A stretch of 13,480 nt of DNA from Anaerolineales bacterium (lineage in GTDB: Bacteria > Chloroflexota > Anaerolineae > Anaerolineales > E44-bin32): the NCBI GenBank assembly GCA_030642885.1, contig DAOWMX010000025.1:1-13480 (forward strand). The letters are read 5' to 3'. Positions 7,330-13,480 of this stretch are shown piece by piece. The first letter of the stretch is position 1, and each line of letters opens with the position of its first letter. Made by a program: the position numbers and the translations under genes. The notes below the pieces were generated by a model, which worked only from the letters and a program-made list of their open reading frames with translations, searched no databases and had not been told where the DNA came from.

Positions 7330-8238
7330 ATGCACATGCAGAGACGAACCCTCGCAATCTTGGCTGGTCTGCTGGCGGTATTCTTCTGGGGGGCGTCCTT
7401 CGTCGCCATCAAAATCGCACTAACACAGTCTCAACCGATCACGCTCATCGTTATCCGATTGGGAATCGGTCTCTGCGTCTTGTACCCGATCGCCTGGATG
7501 CGTGGTGCCCTCGGAGGCCTGTCTCTGAGAGATCACATCCTTATGAGCCTGCTGGGGGTGATCGGCGTCGCCGGACATCAGTGGCTGCAGGCGGAGGGAA
7601 TGCTTAGCACCAACGCTACTACTGCCTCATGGCTGGCCGCTCTCGCTCCGGTATTTATGGTGATTCTGGCGGGTTTCTTTCTTCGAGAGCGAATCACTCC
7701 GGGACAAGTGGTGGGGCTTTGTCTTGCATTATTGGGAGCGCTGCTTGTAGCAATGAGGACCGAGGGACTGGAGATTGGCCAAGGGGACTGGGCTGGTCCC
7801 GCATTGCTCGTGGGTTCAGCGCTCGCATGGGCTGCGTATTCCATCGCTGGGAAAGCCATGGCAGGGAGATGTTCCCCTCTTCAGATTGCCGTGTACTCAA
7901 TGACCTGGGGTTGGCTTTTCAGCCTTAGTTTACTGCTGATCAAGGGAAACTGGTCGGAAGTGATACTGTTCCAATCTGAAGTATGGTGGGCGTTGATCTT
8001 CCTGGGCGTGGCAAGCACGGGTTTTGCATATGCGCTTTATTTCTTTGCGCTATCTGGAAGCCAGGCGACGATTATTGCGGCGCTGCAATACCTCGAGCCG
8101 CTGATTACGCTGGTTATCGCAATCGTACTTCTTGGTGAGGTTGTTACAACGGTGAGCCTACTCGGGGGCGGACTCATCCTGTTTGGGGTCGCCTGGGTTG
8201 AACGCTCGGGAAGGGTTTCGATCGCTCGATATGAATAG
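7330..8238 (+). CDS. EamA-family (DMT superfamily) permease
   Basis: The 302 residues form about ten membrane helices arranged as two EamA repeats (about 8-142 and 156-291). Typical signatures are FFWGASFVAIKIAL in helix 1, APVFMVILAGFFLRERITPGQ near the end of repeat 1 and LEPLITLVIAIVLLGE in repeat 2. Members of this family (RhaT/YdcZ/RarD relatives) usually export metabolites or amino acids across the inner membrane, and the substrate cannot be predicted from sequence. The start is the ATG at 7330; a second in-frame ATG at 7336 is possible. The gene ends 21 bases from the end of the convergent phosphatase gene, and no terminator lies between them, so transcripts from both sides probably overlap. 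Confidence 0.92.
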   Translation: MHMQRRTLAILAGLLAVFFWGASFVAIKIALTQSQPITLIVIRLGIGLCVLYPIAWMRGALGGLSLRDHILMSLLGVIGVAGHQWLQAEGMLSTNATTASWLAALAPVFMVILAGFFLRERITPGQVVGLCLALLGALLVAMRTEGLEIGQGDWAGPALLVGSALAWAAYSIAGKAMAGRCSPLQIAVYSMTWGWLFSLSLLLIKGNWSEVILFQSEVWWALIFLGVASTGFAYALYFFALSGSQATIIAALQYLEPLITLVIAIVLLGEVVTTVSLLGGGLILFGVAWVERSGRVSIARYE

Positions 8239-8259
8239 GTTAGCTGCGGTGAAGGTTTT

Positions 8260-9201
8260 CTATGGAGACCACGGCCAGAATCCAAACCACCATAACACGC
8301 CGAGCGCCAGCGCGGTGACGAGGATCAGAATCAAACTACTGACTGCGGCAGCAAGCAGGCACCCGAATTTTGAGCGAGGCTTCTCTTGATGCTTGCCCTT
8401 CGGCGCCGCGAGTATGACCAGTGTGATGTTGTCGTGGCCGCCGTGCTCCAAAGCAAGATCCAGGAGGAATGCGGCAGCTTCTTCTATGGGCTTTTCTTTA
8501 AGAGCTTGGAAGATTTCTAGATCGGTCACCATATCGGTGAGACCGTCTGTACAGAGCAATAAGCGATCCCCTCGCTTCAGGTGCATCCCTTGGTTAGAGA
8601 TCGCTCGGCTGTCGTTCTCGCCATCCTCCAACGACATGCGAATATCCGGTTCGGGAAGCTGCTTGCCTCCGATATGCCGTCTGATGACGTGTGCTTGCGG
8701 GTGGTCCTTTGCATCTTCGGGCGAGATAATGTTGTAGTCGATCGCCTCTTGTACCCAGGTGTGATCGATCGATATCTGACGTAATCGGCCTTGTCGTAGC
8801 AGATAAATGCGACTGTCCCCAACCGTAACGGTATAGAGTCGCGGTCCAACGATGAGGGCAACTGCCGCCGTGGATCCCATCCCAACGAGATCCGCTGACT
8901 CGGCTGCATTTGTCGAGACCACGCGTCCAGCCTCGATAATCGCCGATTGGAGGCATGGGAGCGGGTCGCCGCCCTGAAAAGTGGCTACCCCCTGAGTGAT
9001 CGTTTCCACAGTCAACTGTGAGGCGACATCACCTGCCTGGTGGCCGCCGATTCCGTCAGCGACGATCGCCATCAGCGCCGGTGTTCCATTCTCTTCAAGA
9101 CGGTATGCCATCACGATGTAGCGATCTTCGTTGACGCGCCTTTTCTTCCCCGTGTGGGTGCGGGCGGCATAGGCTATGTGAGATTGTGGGTCAGCTATCA
9201 C
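8260..9201 (-). CDS. PP2C-family Ser/Thr protein phosphatase with C-terminal membrane anchor
   Basis: A metal-dependent phosphatase that removes phosphate from Ser/Thr residues. All core motifs are intact in the 313 residues: RRVNED (Glu25, Asp26), VADGIGGHQAGD (Asp49-Gly50), GSTAA at 109-113, VGDSRIYLLR (Asp129), LLLCTDGL (Asp219) and GGHDN (Asp257-Asn258). A single hydrophobic helix at about 281-306 ends near the C-terminus, so the catalytic domain should face the cytoplasm while tethered to the membrane, as in PstP/PrpC-type phosphatases, though the anchor here is terminal. The GTG start overlaps the upstream gene's 3' end by 11 bases, which suggests translational coupling. An AGAGGAAAA tract lies some 12 bases before the GTG. 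It probably counters a Ser/Thr kinase encoded elsewhere. Confidence 0.95.
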   Translation of the reverse strand: MIADPQSHIAYAARTHTGKKRRVNEDRYIVMAYRLEENGTPALMAIVADGIGGHQAGDVASQLTVETITQGVATFQGGDPLPCLQSAIIEAGRVVSTNAAESADLVGMGSTAAVALIVGPRLYTVTVGDSRIYLLRQGRLRQISIDHTWVQEAIDYNIISPEDAKDHPQAHVIRRHIGGKQLPEPDIRMSLEDGENDSRAISNQGMHLKRGDRLLLCTDGLTDMVTDLEIFQALKEKPIEEAAAFLLDLALEHGGHDNITLVILAAPKGKHQEKPRSKFGCLLAAAVSSLILILVTALALGVLWWFGFWPWSP

Positions 9202-11080
9202 GAGTGTTATTTTCCTCTGGCTTCAAGGGGTCTTCACCCTTGGATTCAAGTTTATAAACGTGAATTATACGATGGTGAGGGGCGTTTGGCCGTATGAATT
9301 GGAAAAAAGCGCGGCCAAAGTGTATGCGATCACCGTCCGATAATAATAGCCCTTCATTTGGTACTTCTTCGTAGTTCACCCAGGTGCCGGCGACCGAACC
9401 TTGATCTTTGAGTAAATAGCTGCCGTCAACTTGCCGGATGAGGCGGGCGTGCATTCTGTCGACCGAGGGATCTTCCAACGGCACTGCTGTGAGCGAGGGA
9501 TCGCTTCCGATGAAAATGTCTGTTCCAATCAAGGGGATGCTCTCGCCGGTTGTGGTGTAGGGTCCCATTGGGTGGAAGAAAGCTTCCGCGGGCTCATCTG
9601 GGAGATCGCGCCGCAATGAAGCTCTCCGATACGCGATTACCGAAGCCCCCTGGGACTCGGCTTCAGCCGTCTTTAGAGGTCGTCGTCCGTAAGTGAGCAG
9701 GACGGCCGCTATGATGGTTCCGATGAGCAAGACTCCGAGGGCCAGGAGAAGTGAGCCCATTGCAGGCCGAATCGCCACGAGGCCGCGCGCGGGCAATTCA
9801 ACTTCTAGCTGGACTCTATGGATATCTGACGCGCTCTCCTGCCCGAAGGAATCTACGACGAAAACCTGTATTGTGTGTTCCTCGGATTGAAGCAACGGTC
9901 GCAGGTCCCAGACCAGACGCTCGTAAGGGGGCGCTTCGCTTTGATTTACAACGACTCCATCGATGAGCAGCTGGCTCAGTGTGAGTTCGCGTGGAAAGCC
10001 ATCCGGGAAAGTCTTTGCGAATTCCAAGTCGATGGATGTAGGTTGAATTTCGTCAAGCGGTATGGATGAATCATCGGAGCCGCGAAAGATCTCTCGAGGT
10101 GGTTGCAGCAACGTGATTTCTGGAGGTTGAATCTCTAAGACGAAATTCCTGATAGCTGAGGCTGCCTCGGTGTCGTCGATAATCAGCTGAACCTTGATTT
10201 CATGAGGTCCGGAGTCGATGATTTGAGATGTATAGCTGAGAGAATACTGAGTCCTCTGGCTGATGACCAGGTCGATCAATTGATCGAGTCCTTCGTCATC
10301 GTTAAACAGGATAACTTGGCCACCCGTCTCCTCGGCGATCTGATTCAGGATGACCGCCTCGGGCTGATCTAGAACATCTTCTTCTCCTAATAATACTGGG
10401 TAGATCGCCGTCTCGTTGCTGTGAGCGCGGGTGATGATTTTCATCACGGTGGTGTCTTCGGGCGGCGTTGACAATGCAGTGAAAAAAACCAGGTAGCTCG
10501 GCATTCCGATATTTGGCGGTCTGTCCGCGGTGAAATCCAGCGCCTGGAAGAGAAACTCGTAGCCGGTTTCCTCGTCTGGGAAGGTTGGCTGATGGTGGTC
10601 CAGAGCGGTTGCGAGGTCGACCGCTGCTCTACTGTGGCTTTGAAGCGTGTCATCAATCGTGACTAGACTCAGGTCGTCAACACCTACCCGATTGAATTCG
10701 GGGCGCCTCCACCAGTCCAACAATACTTGTCGGGTGAGGTCGAAGCGCGAATTTCCCAGGGTGTCTCGGATGCGAAGACCGAAGTTTGTGTTCAACGCGA
10801 ATACGATCCTGCTTCCTACCGTCATTTCTTCGACCTTGATATCGCTCGCTTCCGCATTCTCTTCGAGGATTCGGAAGTTGTCTGATGTTAAGCCGAGGAT
10901 TCGGTATCCGTTTTCATCTGTAACTTGGGCGAAGAGTGAGATTGTTGGGAAGGATTTGATGTTGAGTTTAGAGAGTTGCAGGCTGATATCCGTCTGCGCC
11001 AAAACAGATGGAATAAGGCCTGCGCTGACCAGTGTGAGCAGCAGGAGAATCAATAGACGTCTGGACTTGGGGATGAGCAT
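9191..11080 (-). CDS. vWA-like ectodomain protein with membrane helix and cytoplasmic FHA domain
   Basis: This 629-residue protein starts with a signal peptide (about 6-29, ending SVLAQ). Residues about 45-285 have a von Willebrand A-like strand/helix pattern (RIVFALNTN, then MPSYLVFFTAL, ETAIYPVLLG, LNQIAEETGGQVI), but the DxSxS metal site is replaced by NTN at 97-99, so a canonical MIDAS is absent. A beta-rich stretch (about 320-430) follows, then one membrane helix at about 443-463 with RR after it. The C-terminus holds an FHA domain (about 521-597) with GSDPSL, DPSVDRMHARL and GSVAGTWVN. The first conserved Arg is Ser526, the phosphate-contact Ser is Asp541 and the Asn of NGT is Ala564; His544 remains. 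Phosphothreonine binding is therefore doubtful. It is co-transcribed and overlaps the downstream phosphatase. Confidence 0.9.
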   Translation of the reverse strand: MLIPKSRRLLILLLLTLVSAGLIPSVLAQTDISLQLSKLNIKSFPTISLFAQVTDENGYRILGLTSDNFRILEENAEASDIKVEEMTVGSRIVFALNTNFGLRIRDTLGNSRFDLTRQVLLDWWRRPEFNRVGVDDLSLVTIDDTLQSHSRAAVDLATALDHHQPTFPDEETGYEFLFQALDFTADRPPNIGMPSYLVFFTALSTPPEDTTVMKIITRAHSNETAIYPVLLGEEDVLDQPEAVILNQIAEETGGQVILFNDDEGLDQLIDLVISQRTQYSLSYTSQIIDSGPHEIKVQLIIDDTEAASAIRNFVLEIQPPEITLLQPPREIFRGSDDSSIPLDEIQPTSIDLEFAKTFPDGFPRELTLSQLLIDGVVVNQSEAPPYERLVWDLRPLLQSEEHTIQVFVVDSFGQESASDIHRVQLEVELPARGLVAIRPAMGSLLLALGVLLIGTIIAAVLLTYGRRPLKTAEAESQGASVIAYRRASLRRDLPDEPAEAFFHPMGPYTTTGESIPLIGTDIFIGSDPSLTAVPLEDPSVDRMHARLIRQVDGSYLLKDQGSVAGTWVNYEEVPNEGLLLSDGDRIHFGRAFFQFIRPNAPHHRIIHVYKLESKGEDPLKPEENNTRDS

Positions 11081-11086
11081 GGGGCC

Positions 11087-11095
11087 ATTGTAGCA
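11087..11095 (-). promoter_or_regulatory. Extended -10 promoter, leaderless, of the vWA-FHA/PP2C operon
   Basis: On the - strand TGC-TACAAT (TACAAT at 11087-11092) is an extended -10 element ending six bases before the ATG at 11080. The mRNA would start at or next to the ATG. No good -35 is seen, which extended -10 promoters tolerate, and no Shine-Dalgarno box is present. Confidence 0.6.
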
Positions 11096-11141
11096 CGCCG
11101 GTGTTTATTAGATATTTGGTGACTTTTCAGTTGGTTTACAG

Positions 11142-11171
11142 ATGACCCTTAATCAGCGTTTTCGGTAGTAT
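11142..11171 (+). promoter_or_regulatory. Possible promoter of the small membrane peptide gene
   Basis: ATGACC (11142-11147), an 18-base spacer and TAGTAT (11166-11171) give a modest match to a sigma-70 promoter, 37 bases before the ATG at 11208. The match is weak. Confidence 0.28.
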
Positions 11172-11207
11172 CCTGATCTTAGATCGGCCCGGTGAGGTTG
11201 TGCGGAA

Positions 11208-11387
11208 ATGTCATCTCTAATCCTGGATACCTTACGAATTCTTGATCTTGATCACCCTCGAGAAACCACTCAAGGGAAAGTGAATTCGGCCGAGCGGTTG
11301 GCCCGTGTAATTCTCTGCGCTGGATTCATTGCGGTTCTGGCTGTTGAAATTTCGCTGCTAATCCAGGCCCTGGGAATTATTGGTTGA
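11208..11387 (+). CDS. Small hypothetical single-helix membrane peptide, 59 residues
   Basis: This 59-residue frame is not recognised. It begins MSSLILDTLRILDLDHPRET, has a short polar segment with KVNSAERLAR, and ends in a hydrophobic stretch (about 33-59: VILCAGFIAVLAVEISLLIQ and onward) long enough to cross the membrane once. A GAGG (11194-11197) lies ten bases before the ATG, a usable if long spacing. The peptide would be N-in or N-out with almost no tail after the helix. A folded RNA-like element and a terminator-like hairpin follow within about 90 bases, which makes a coherent small transcription unit. It is divergent from the vWA-FHA operon. A chance open frame remains possible. Confidence 0.45.
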   Translation: MSSLILDTLRILDLDHPRETTQGKVNSAERLARVILCAGFIAVLAVEISLLIQALGIIG

Positions 11388-11408
11388 ATGGAATCGCCAA
11401 CTCTTAAG

Positions 11409-11462
11409 CTCGGTTGAAGCCGCTGTGTCACTGGTTTGTACCGCGGCTAGTCGTCGACCGAG
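11409..11462 (+). ncRNA. Candidate structured RNA element (nested stems)
   Basis: CTCGGTTGA (11409-11417) can pair with TCGACCGAG (11454-11462), nine pairs with one G-T wobble. Immediately inside, AGCCGC (11418-11423) pairs perfectly with GCGGCT (11443-11448), and a three-pair GGT/ACC hairpin (11433-11435, 11440-11442) fits in the loop. The 3' strand carries a five-base bulge (11449-11453). The element sits 21 bases after the small peptide stop and 16 bases before a terminator-like hairpin, so it could be a 3' UTR structure or a small RNA. It matches no RNA family known to me. Confidence 0.4.
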
Positions 11463-11478
11463 GATATCAAATATGTGC

Positions 11479-11507
11479 AAGGGGCTGTTCCATGAGGGCA
11501 GCCTTTT
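11479..11507 (+). terminator. Possible rho-independent terminator
   Basis: AAGGGGCTG (11479-11487) pairs with CAGCCTTTT (11499-11507) with two G-T wobbles and an 11-base loop. A short T run closes the stem and a T-rich tract continues downstream. It could end the small peptide transcript. Confidence 0.5.
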
Positions 11508-11527
11508 CCATTGATTTTCTTTTCTTC

Positions 11528-11588
11528 CCCCCAATTGTCCCCCAATCACTCTGCTTCAGGGATGCACGCGAGGGGACTGTGGGGGACT
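11528..11588. repeat. C-rich/G-rich interrupted inverted repeat with doubled arms
   Basis: CCCCCAAT occurs at 11528-11535 and 11539-11546; GGGGACT occurs at 11572-11578 and 11582-11588. GTCCCCCA (11537-11544) and TGGGGGAC (11580-11587) are perfect reverse complements around a 35-base interior. The doubled arms suggest a protein-binding or recombination site rather than a terminator. The role is unknown. Confidence 0.5.
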
Positions 11589-11610
11589 TATCATCCCGAG
11601 CTCGCCTGCA

Positions 11611-11668
11611 CTGAGCCCTTCGGCTCCAATTCTTTTCGCTCAGGATAAACTCAGTCGAAGTGTCGAGG
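11611..11668. repeat. CTCAG/CGAAG-rich palindromic repeat
   Basis: CTGAGC (11611-11616) is inverted as GCTCAG (11638-11643), a GAGCC-CTTC-GGCTC hairpin lies at 11613-11626, and CTCAGTCGAAG follows at 11650-11660. This vocabulary resembles dispersed intergenic palindromes seen in many environmental bacteria. Dispersion cannot be shown from one window. Confidence 0.4.
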
Positions 11669-11714
11669 GACCACTCCCCCAACCTGGTAAGAACATTCAG
11701 GGCGAACTGCACGC

Positions 11715-11746
11715 CCAGGATCAAACATCAAACTCTCAGATCAAAC
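11715..11746. repeat. Three copies of ATCAAAC; - strand resembles the 16S rRNA 5' end
   Basis: ATCAAAC stands in tandem at 11720-11726 and 11727-11733 and again at 11740-11746. On the - strand 11715-11736 reads AGAGTTTGAT directly followed by GTTTGATCCTGG, which becomes the conserved 16S rRNA start if one 7-base copy is removed. The similarity ends soon after, so it is at most a short remnant. Confidence 0.4.
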
Positions 11747-11840
11747 GAATTATGCAAGAAGGAACACTTAACAACGCTCATGGGAGATACATTGTGGTTC
11801 TAAGCACGCAGGTGATGGGTTGGTGGTTTTATGTGGAGTG

Positions 11841-11877
11841 CGGAAGCTCTGCTTCCGGTCTTGGGCGCAGCCTGCGC
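11841..11877. repeat. Two adjacent short hairpins
   Basis: CGGAAGC (11841-11847) and GCTTCCG (11851-11857) form a perfect seven-pair stem on a three-base loop. GCGCA (11865-11869) and TGCGC (11873-11877) form a second, five-pair stem. No T run follows. The role is unknown. Confidence 0.4.
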
Positions 11878-11922
11878 GTTAAGACACGAGGGGAAGAGAA
11901 CGGGCTGACAAATGAGCCGACC

Positions 11923-11944
11923 ACCGCGATTACATTATCGCGGT
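11923..11944 (-). terminator. Stem-loop just past the guaA stop, possible terminator
   Basis: ACCGCGAT (11923-11930) and ATCGCGGT (11937-11944) form a perfect eight-pair stem with a six-base loop, abutting the guaA stop codon. The - strand bases after it are not T-rich, so it may stabilise the mRNA end or act as a weak terminator. Confidence 0.45.
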
Positions 11945-13480
11945 TTATTCCCACTCGATCGTCGCCGGTGGCTTGCTGCTGATGTCATAGACTACCCGGT
12001 TGACCCCATCAACCTCGTTGACAATACGTGCGCTGATCTGGGCGAGAACAGGAGCCGGTATTCGGGCCCAGTCGGCCGTCATGAAGTCGTCCGTTGTCAC
12101 CGCACGAACAGCGATGGTCTCTGCATAGGTGCGTTGATCTCCCATAACGCCAACAGAGCGCACGGGCAGGAGCACAGCGAAAGCCTGTGCTATACGATCG
12201 GTCCCGGCAGGCGGCTTTTTGGATTCGGTGACGGGACCCACCATTAAGTTCGCCGCATTCAGCTCTTCGATGACGATGCGGTCAGCCTGGCGAATCCGGG
12301 CTAAGCGCTCCATGGTAACTTGCCCGAGGCAGCGAACAGCGAGGCCAGGGCCCGGGAAAGGTTGGCGATAGACGGCGTTCTCGGGGAGTCCGATCTCCAG
12401 GCCGACGGCGCGTACTTCATCTTTAAATAGATAACGAAGCGGCTCGACCAGCTCAAGCGCGAGATCATCGGGCAACCCGCCCACGTTATGATGCGTTTTA
12501 ATACGCTCAGCTACCCGGCGATCAGGTCCGCTTGATTCAACTACATCGGGGTAGATCGTTCCCTGGACCAAGAAACTTGCATCGCCGAATTCTTGAGCTT
12601 CTTCCTCAAAGACGCGGATGAACTTTTCGCCGATACTCCGGCGTTTTACTTCTGGATCGGTCACTGAATCGAGGGCCTCGAGGAAGGACTCGGTGGCGTC
12701 AATGGATTTCAGTTTGGCGCCGAGGACACCGACAAATGCATCAGACACCTGTTTGGGTTCACCGTGGCGCATAAGGCCGTTATTGACAAATATGCACTGC
12801 AGGCGGTCGCCAATCGCCCGTTGAACCAGGGCGGCGGCGACGTAAGAATCCACGCCTCCACTGACACCGGCGATGGCTTTTCCATCCCCGATTTGCTGAC
12901 GGATCTGGCGAATCGCATTCTCGGCAATGGACGCTGGCACCCACTCGGGTTTCGCCTGACAAATGTCCACTACAAAGGTGCGCAGGATCTCGTGACCTTC
13001 AGGGGTGTGTTGAACTTCAGGGTGGAATTGGATGCCATAACGATGATTGATGCTGTCGCCCATTGCAGCAATTGGCGAGTTCTCTGAACGAGCGAAGATA
13101 TCGAAGCCGGGCGGGGGGACTTCGATCCGGTCCCCGTGAGACATCCACACCTGCTGATGGCCTGGATGGAGGAGTGGGTTCTCCTGTGTGATATCGATCT
13201 CGGCCGGTCCATATTCTCTTTGGGCGGCAGGAGCGACCTTTCCACCCAGGGTATGCGTCAGCGCCTGCATCCCATAACAGATTCCAAGGATGGGGAGACC
13301 ACTCTTTAGGACATATGCGGGGATCTGAGGCGCACCTGGTTCATAAATGGAGGATGGTCCTCCGGAGAGGATGAAGCCAAGAGGTTTGAGGGCAAGTATT
13401 TCTTGTTCCGGTGTATCGTGCGGGTAGAGTTCGCAATATACATGGGCTTCACGGACTCGCCTTGCGATCAGTTGAGCGTA
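11945..13480 (-). CDS. guaA: GMP synthase (glutamine-hydrolysing), 5' truncated at window edge
   Basis: GuaA makes GMP from XMP, ATP and glutamine, the last step of guanine nucleotide synthesis, in the cytoplasm. The frame stays open to base 13480, giving 511 residues that begin YAQLIARRVRE; family members start about a dozen residues earlier, so very little is missing. The glutamine amidotransferase domain has SGGPSS, the catalytic Cys in GICYGMQ (Cys68 of this fragment) and the His/Glu of FHPEV (153 and 155). The ATP-pyrophosphatase P-loop GVSGGVDS is at 205-212. The C-terminal dimerisation domain ends with the characteristic VYDISSKPPATIEWE. All hallmark residues are present. An internal ATG at 13270 would remove the catalytic Cys and is not the real start. 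Its promoter lies outside the window. Confidence 0.98.
   Translation of the reverse strand, partial: YAQLIARRVREAHVYCELYPHDTPEQEILALKPLGFILSGGPSSIYEPGAPQIPAYVLKSGLPILGICYGMQALTHTLGGKVAPAAQREYGPAEIDITQENPLLHPGHQQVWMSHGDRIEVPPPGFDIFARSENSPIAAMGDSINHRYGIQFHPEVQHTPEGHEILRTFVVDICQAKPEWVPASIAENAIRQIRQQIGDGKAIAGVSGGVDSYVAAALVQRAIGDRLQCIFVNNGLMRHGEPKQVSDAFVGVLGAKLKSIDATESFLEALDSVTDPEVKRRSIGEKFIRVFEEEAQEFGDASFLVQGTIYPDVVESSGPDRRVAERIKTHHNVGGLPDDLALELVEPLRYLFKDEVRAVGLEIGLPENAVYRQPFPGPGLAVRCLGQVTMERLARIRQADRIVIEELNAANLMVGPVTESKKPPAGTDRIAQAFAVLLPVRSVGVMGDQRTYAETIAVRAVTTDDFMTADWARIPAPVLAQISARIVNEVDGVNRVVYDISSKPPATIEWE

Larger units (their letters stand above)
11388..11944. other. Non-coding, repeat-rich intergenic stretch upstream of the convergent end of guaA
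   Basis: No reading frame here resembles a protein. The stretch holds a folded element, a terminator-like hairpin, several inverted and direct repeats and a stem-loop just past the guaA stop, all listed separately. Its base content is uneven (C-rich and G-rich runs near 11525-11590), unlike the neighbouring genes, and it may be a landing site or remnant of mobile DNA. No integrase or transposase fragment was recognised. Confidence 0.6.

Noticed and set aside
11467..11724. An 85-codon open frame on the - strand.
   Set aside because: It spans the repeats and hairpins, has no ribosome binding site and resembles no protein.
11752..12247. Two + strand open frames (11752-11982 and 11912-12247).
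   Set aside because: The second is antisense to guaA; the first runs through hairpins and has unlikely composition and no recognisable domain.
11945..13270. guaA starting at the internal ATG at 13270.
   Set aside because: The frame continues upstream with clear amidotransferase sequence, including the catalytic Cys, to the window edge.

Overview
The window looks like a chromosomal fragment from a Chloroflexota bacterium, most plausibly of the Anaerolineae type. This is inferred from gene content, not from a database search. The clues are a secreted protein built from FGYP/LGFP-like repeats common in that phylum, large PP2C-like/propeller and vWA/FHA signalling proteins, and a mix of cell-wall and housekeeping genes. 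Eight full-length genes, two edge-truncated genes and one probable small gene can be supported. No phage, transposase or CRISPR content was found.

Region 1 (1-2571, + strand) is a compact operon: the C-terminal end of a class B penicillin-binding protein, the ribosome-assembly GTPase RsgA three bases later, and a secreted repeat/Ig-like protein. A good intrinsic terminator closes it. A 333-base gap follows, holding that terminator and a near-perfect 33-base palindrome.

Region 2 (2859-6221, - strand) holds a dephospho-CoA kinase fused to a degenerate acetyltransferase-like domain, with its own near-consensus promoter. Upstream of it lies a large membrane protein with a PP2C-like pseudophosphatase domain inside the cell and a beta-propeller-like domain outside.

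Region 3 (6222-8238, + strand) starts at a divergent promoter region. It contains a CelD/BioF2-type acyltransferase and an EamA-family (DMT) exporter.

Region 4 (8260-11095, - strand) is a two-gene signalling operon: a secreted/anchored vWA-like protein with a cytoplasmic FHA domain, overlapping by 11 bases a complete membrane-anchored PP2C Ser/Thr phosphatase. Several genes have a TACAAT -10 box placed so close to the start codon that leaderless mRNAs are likely.

Region 5 (11096-11944) has no long gene. It appears to carry a 59-residue membrane peptide gene, a folded RNA-like element and a terminator, then about 430 bases of repeats and palindromes, including a short stretch resembling the 5' end of 16S rRNA. 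Region 6 (11945-13480, - strand) is guaA (GMP synthase), missing only its first few codons at the window edge.

Taken together, cell-wall synthesis (PBP), envelope sensing (propeller and vWA ectodomains) and Ser/Thr phosphorylation readout (PP2C, FHA) recur across the window. No kinase is present, so any matching kinase would be encoded elsewhere.
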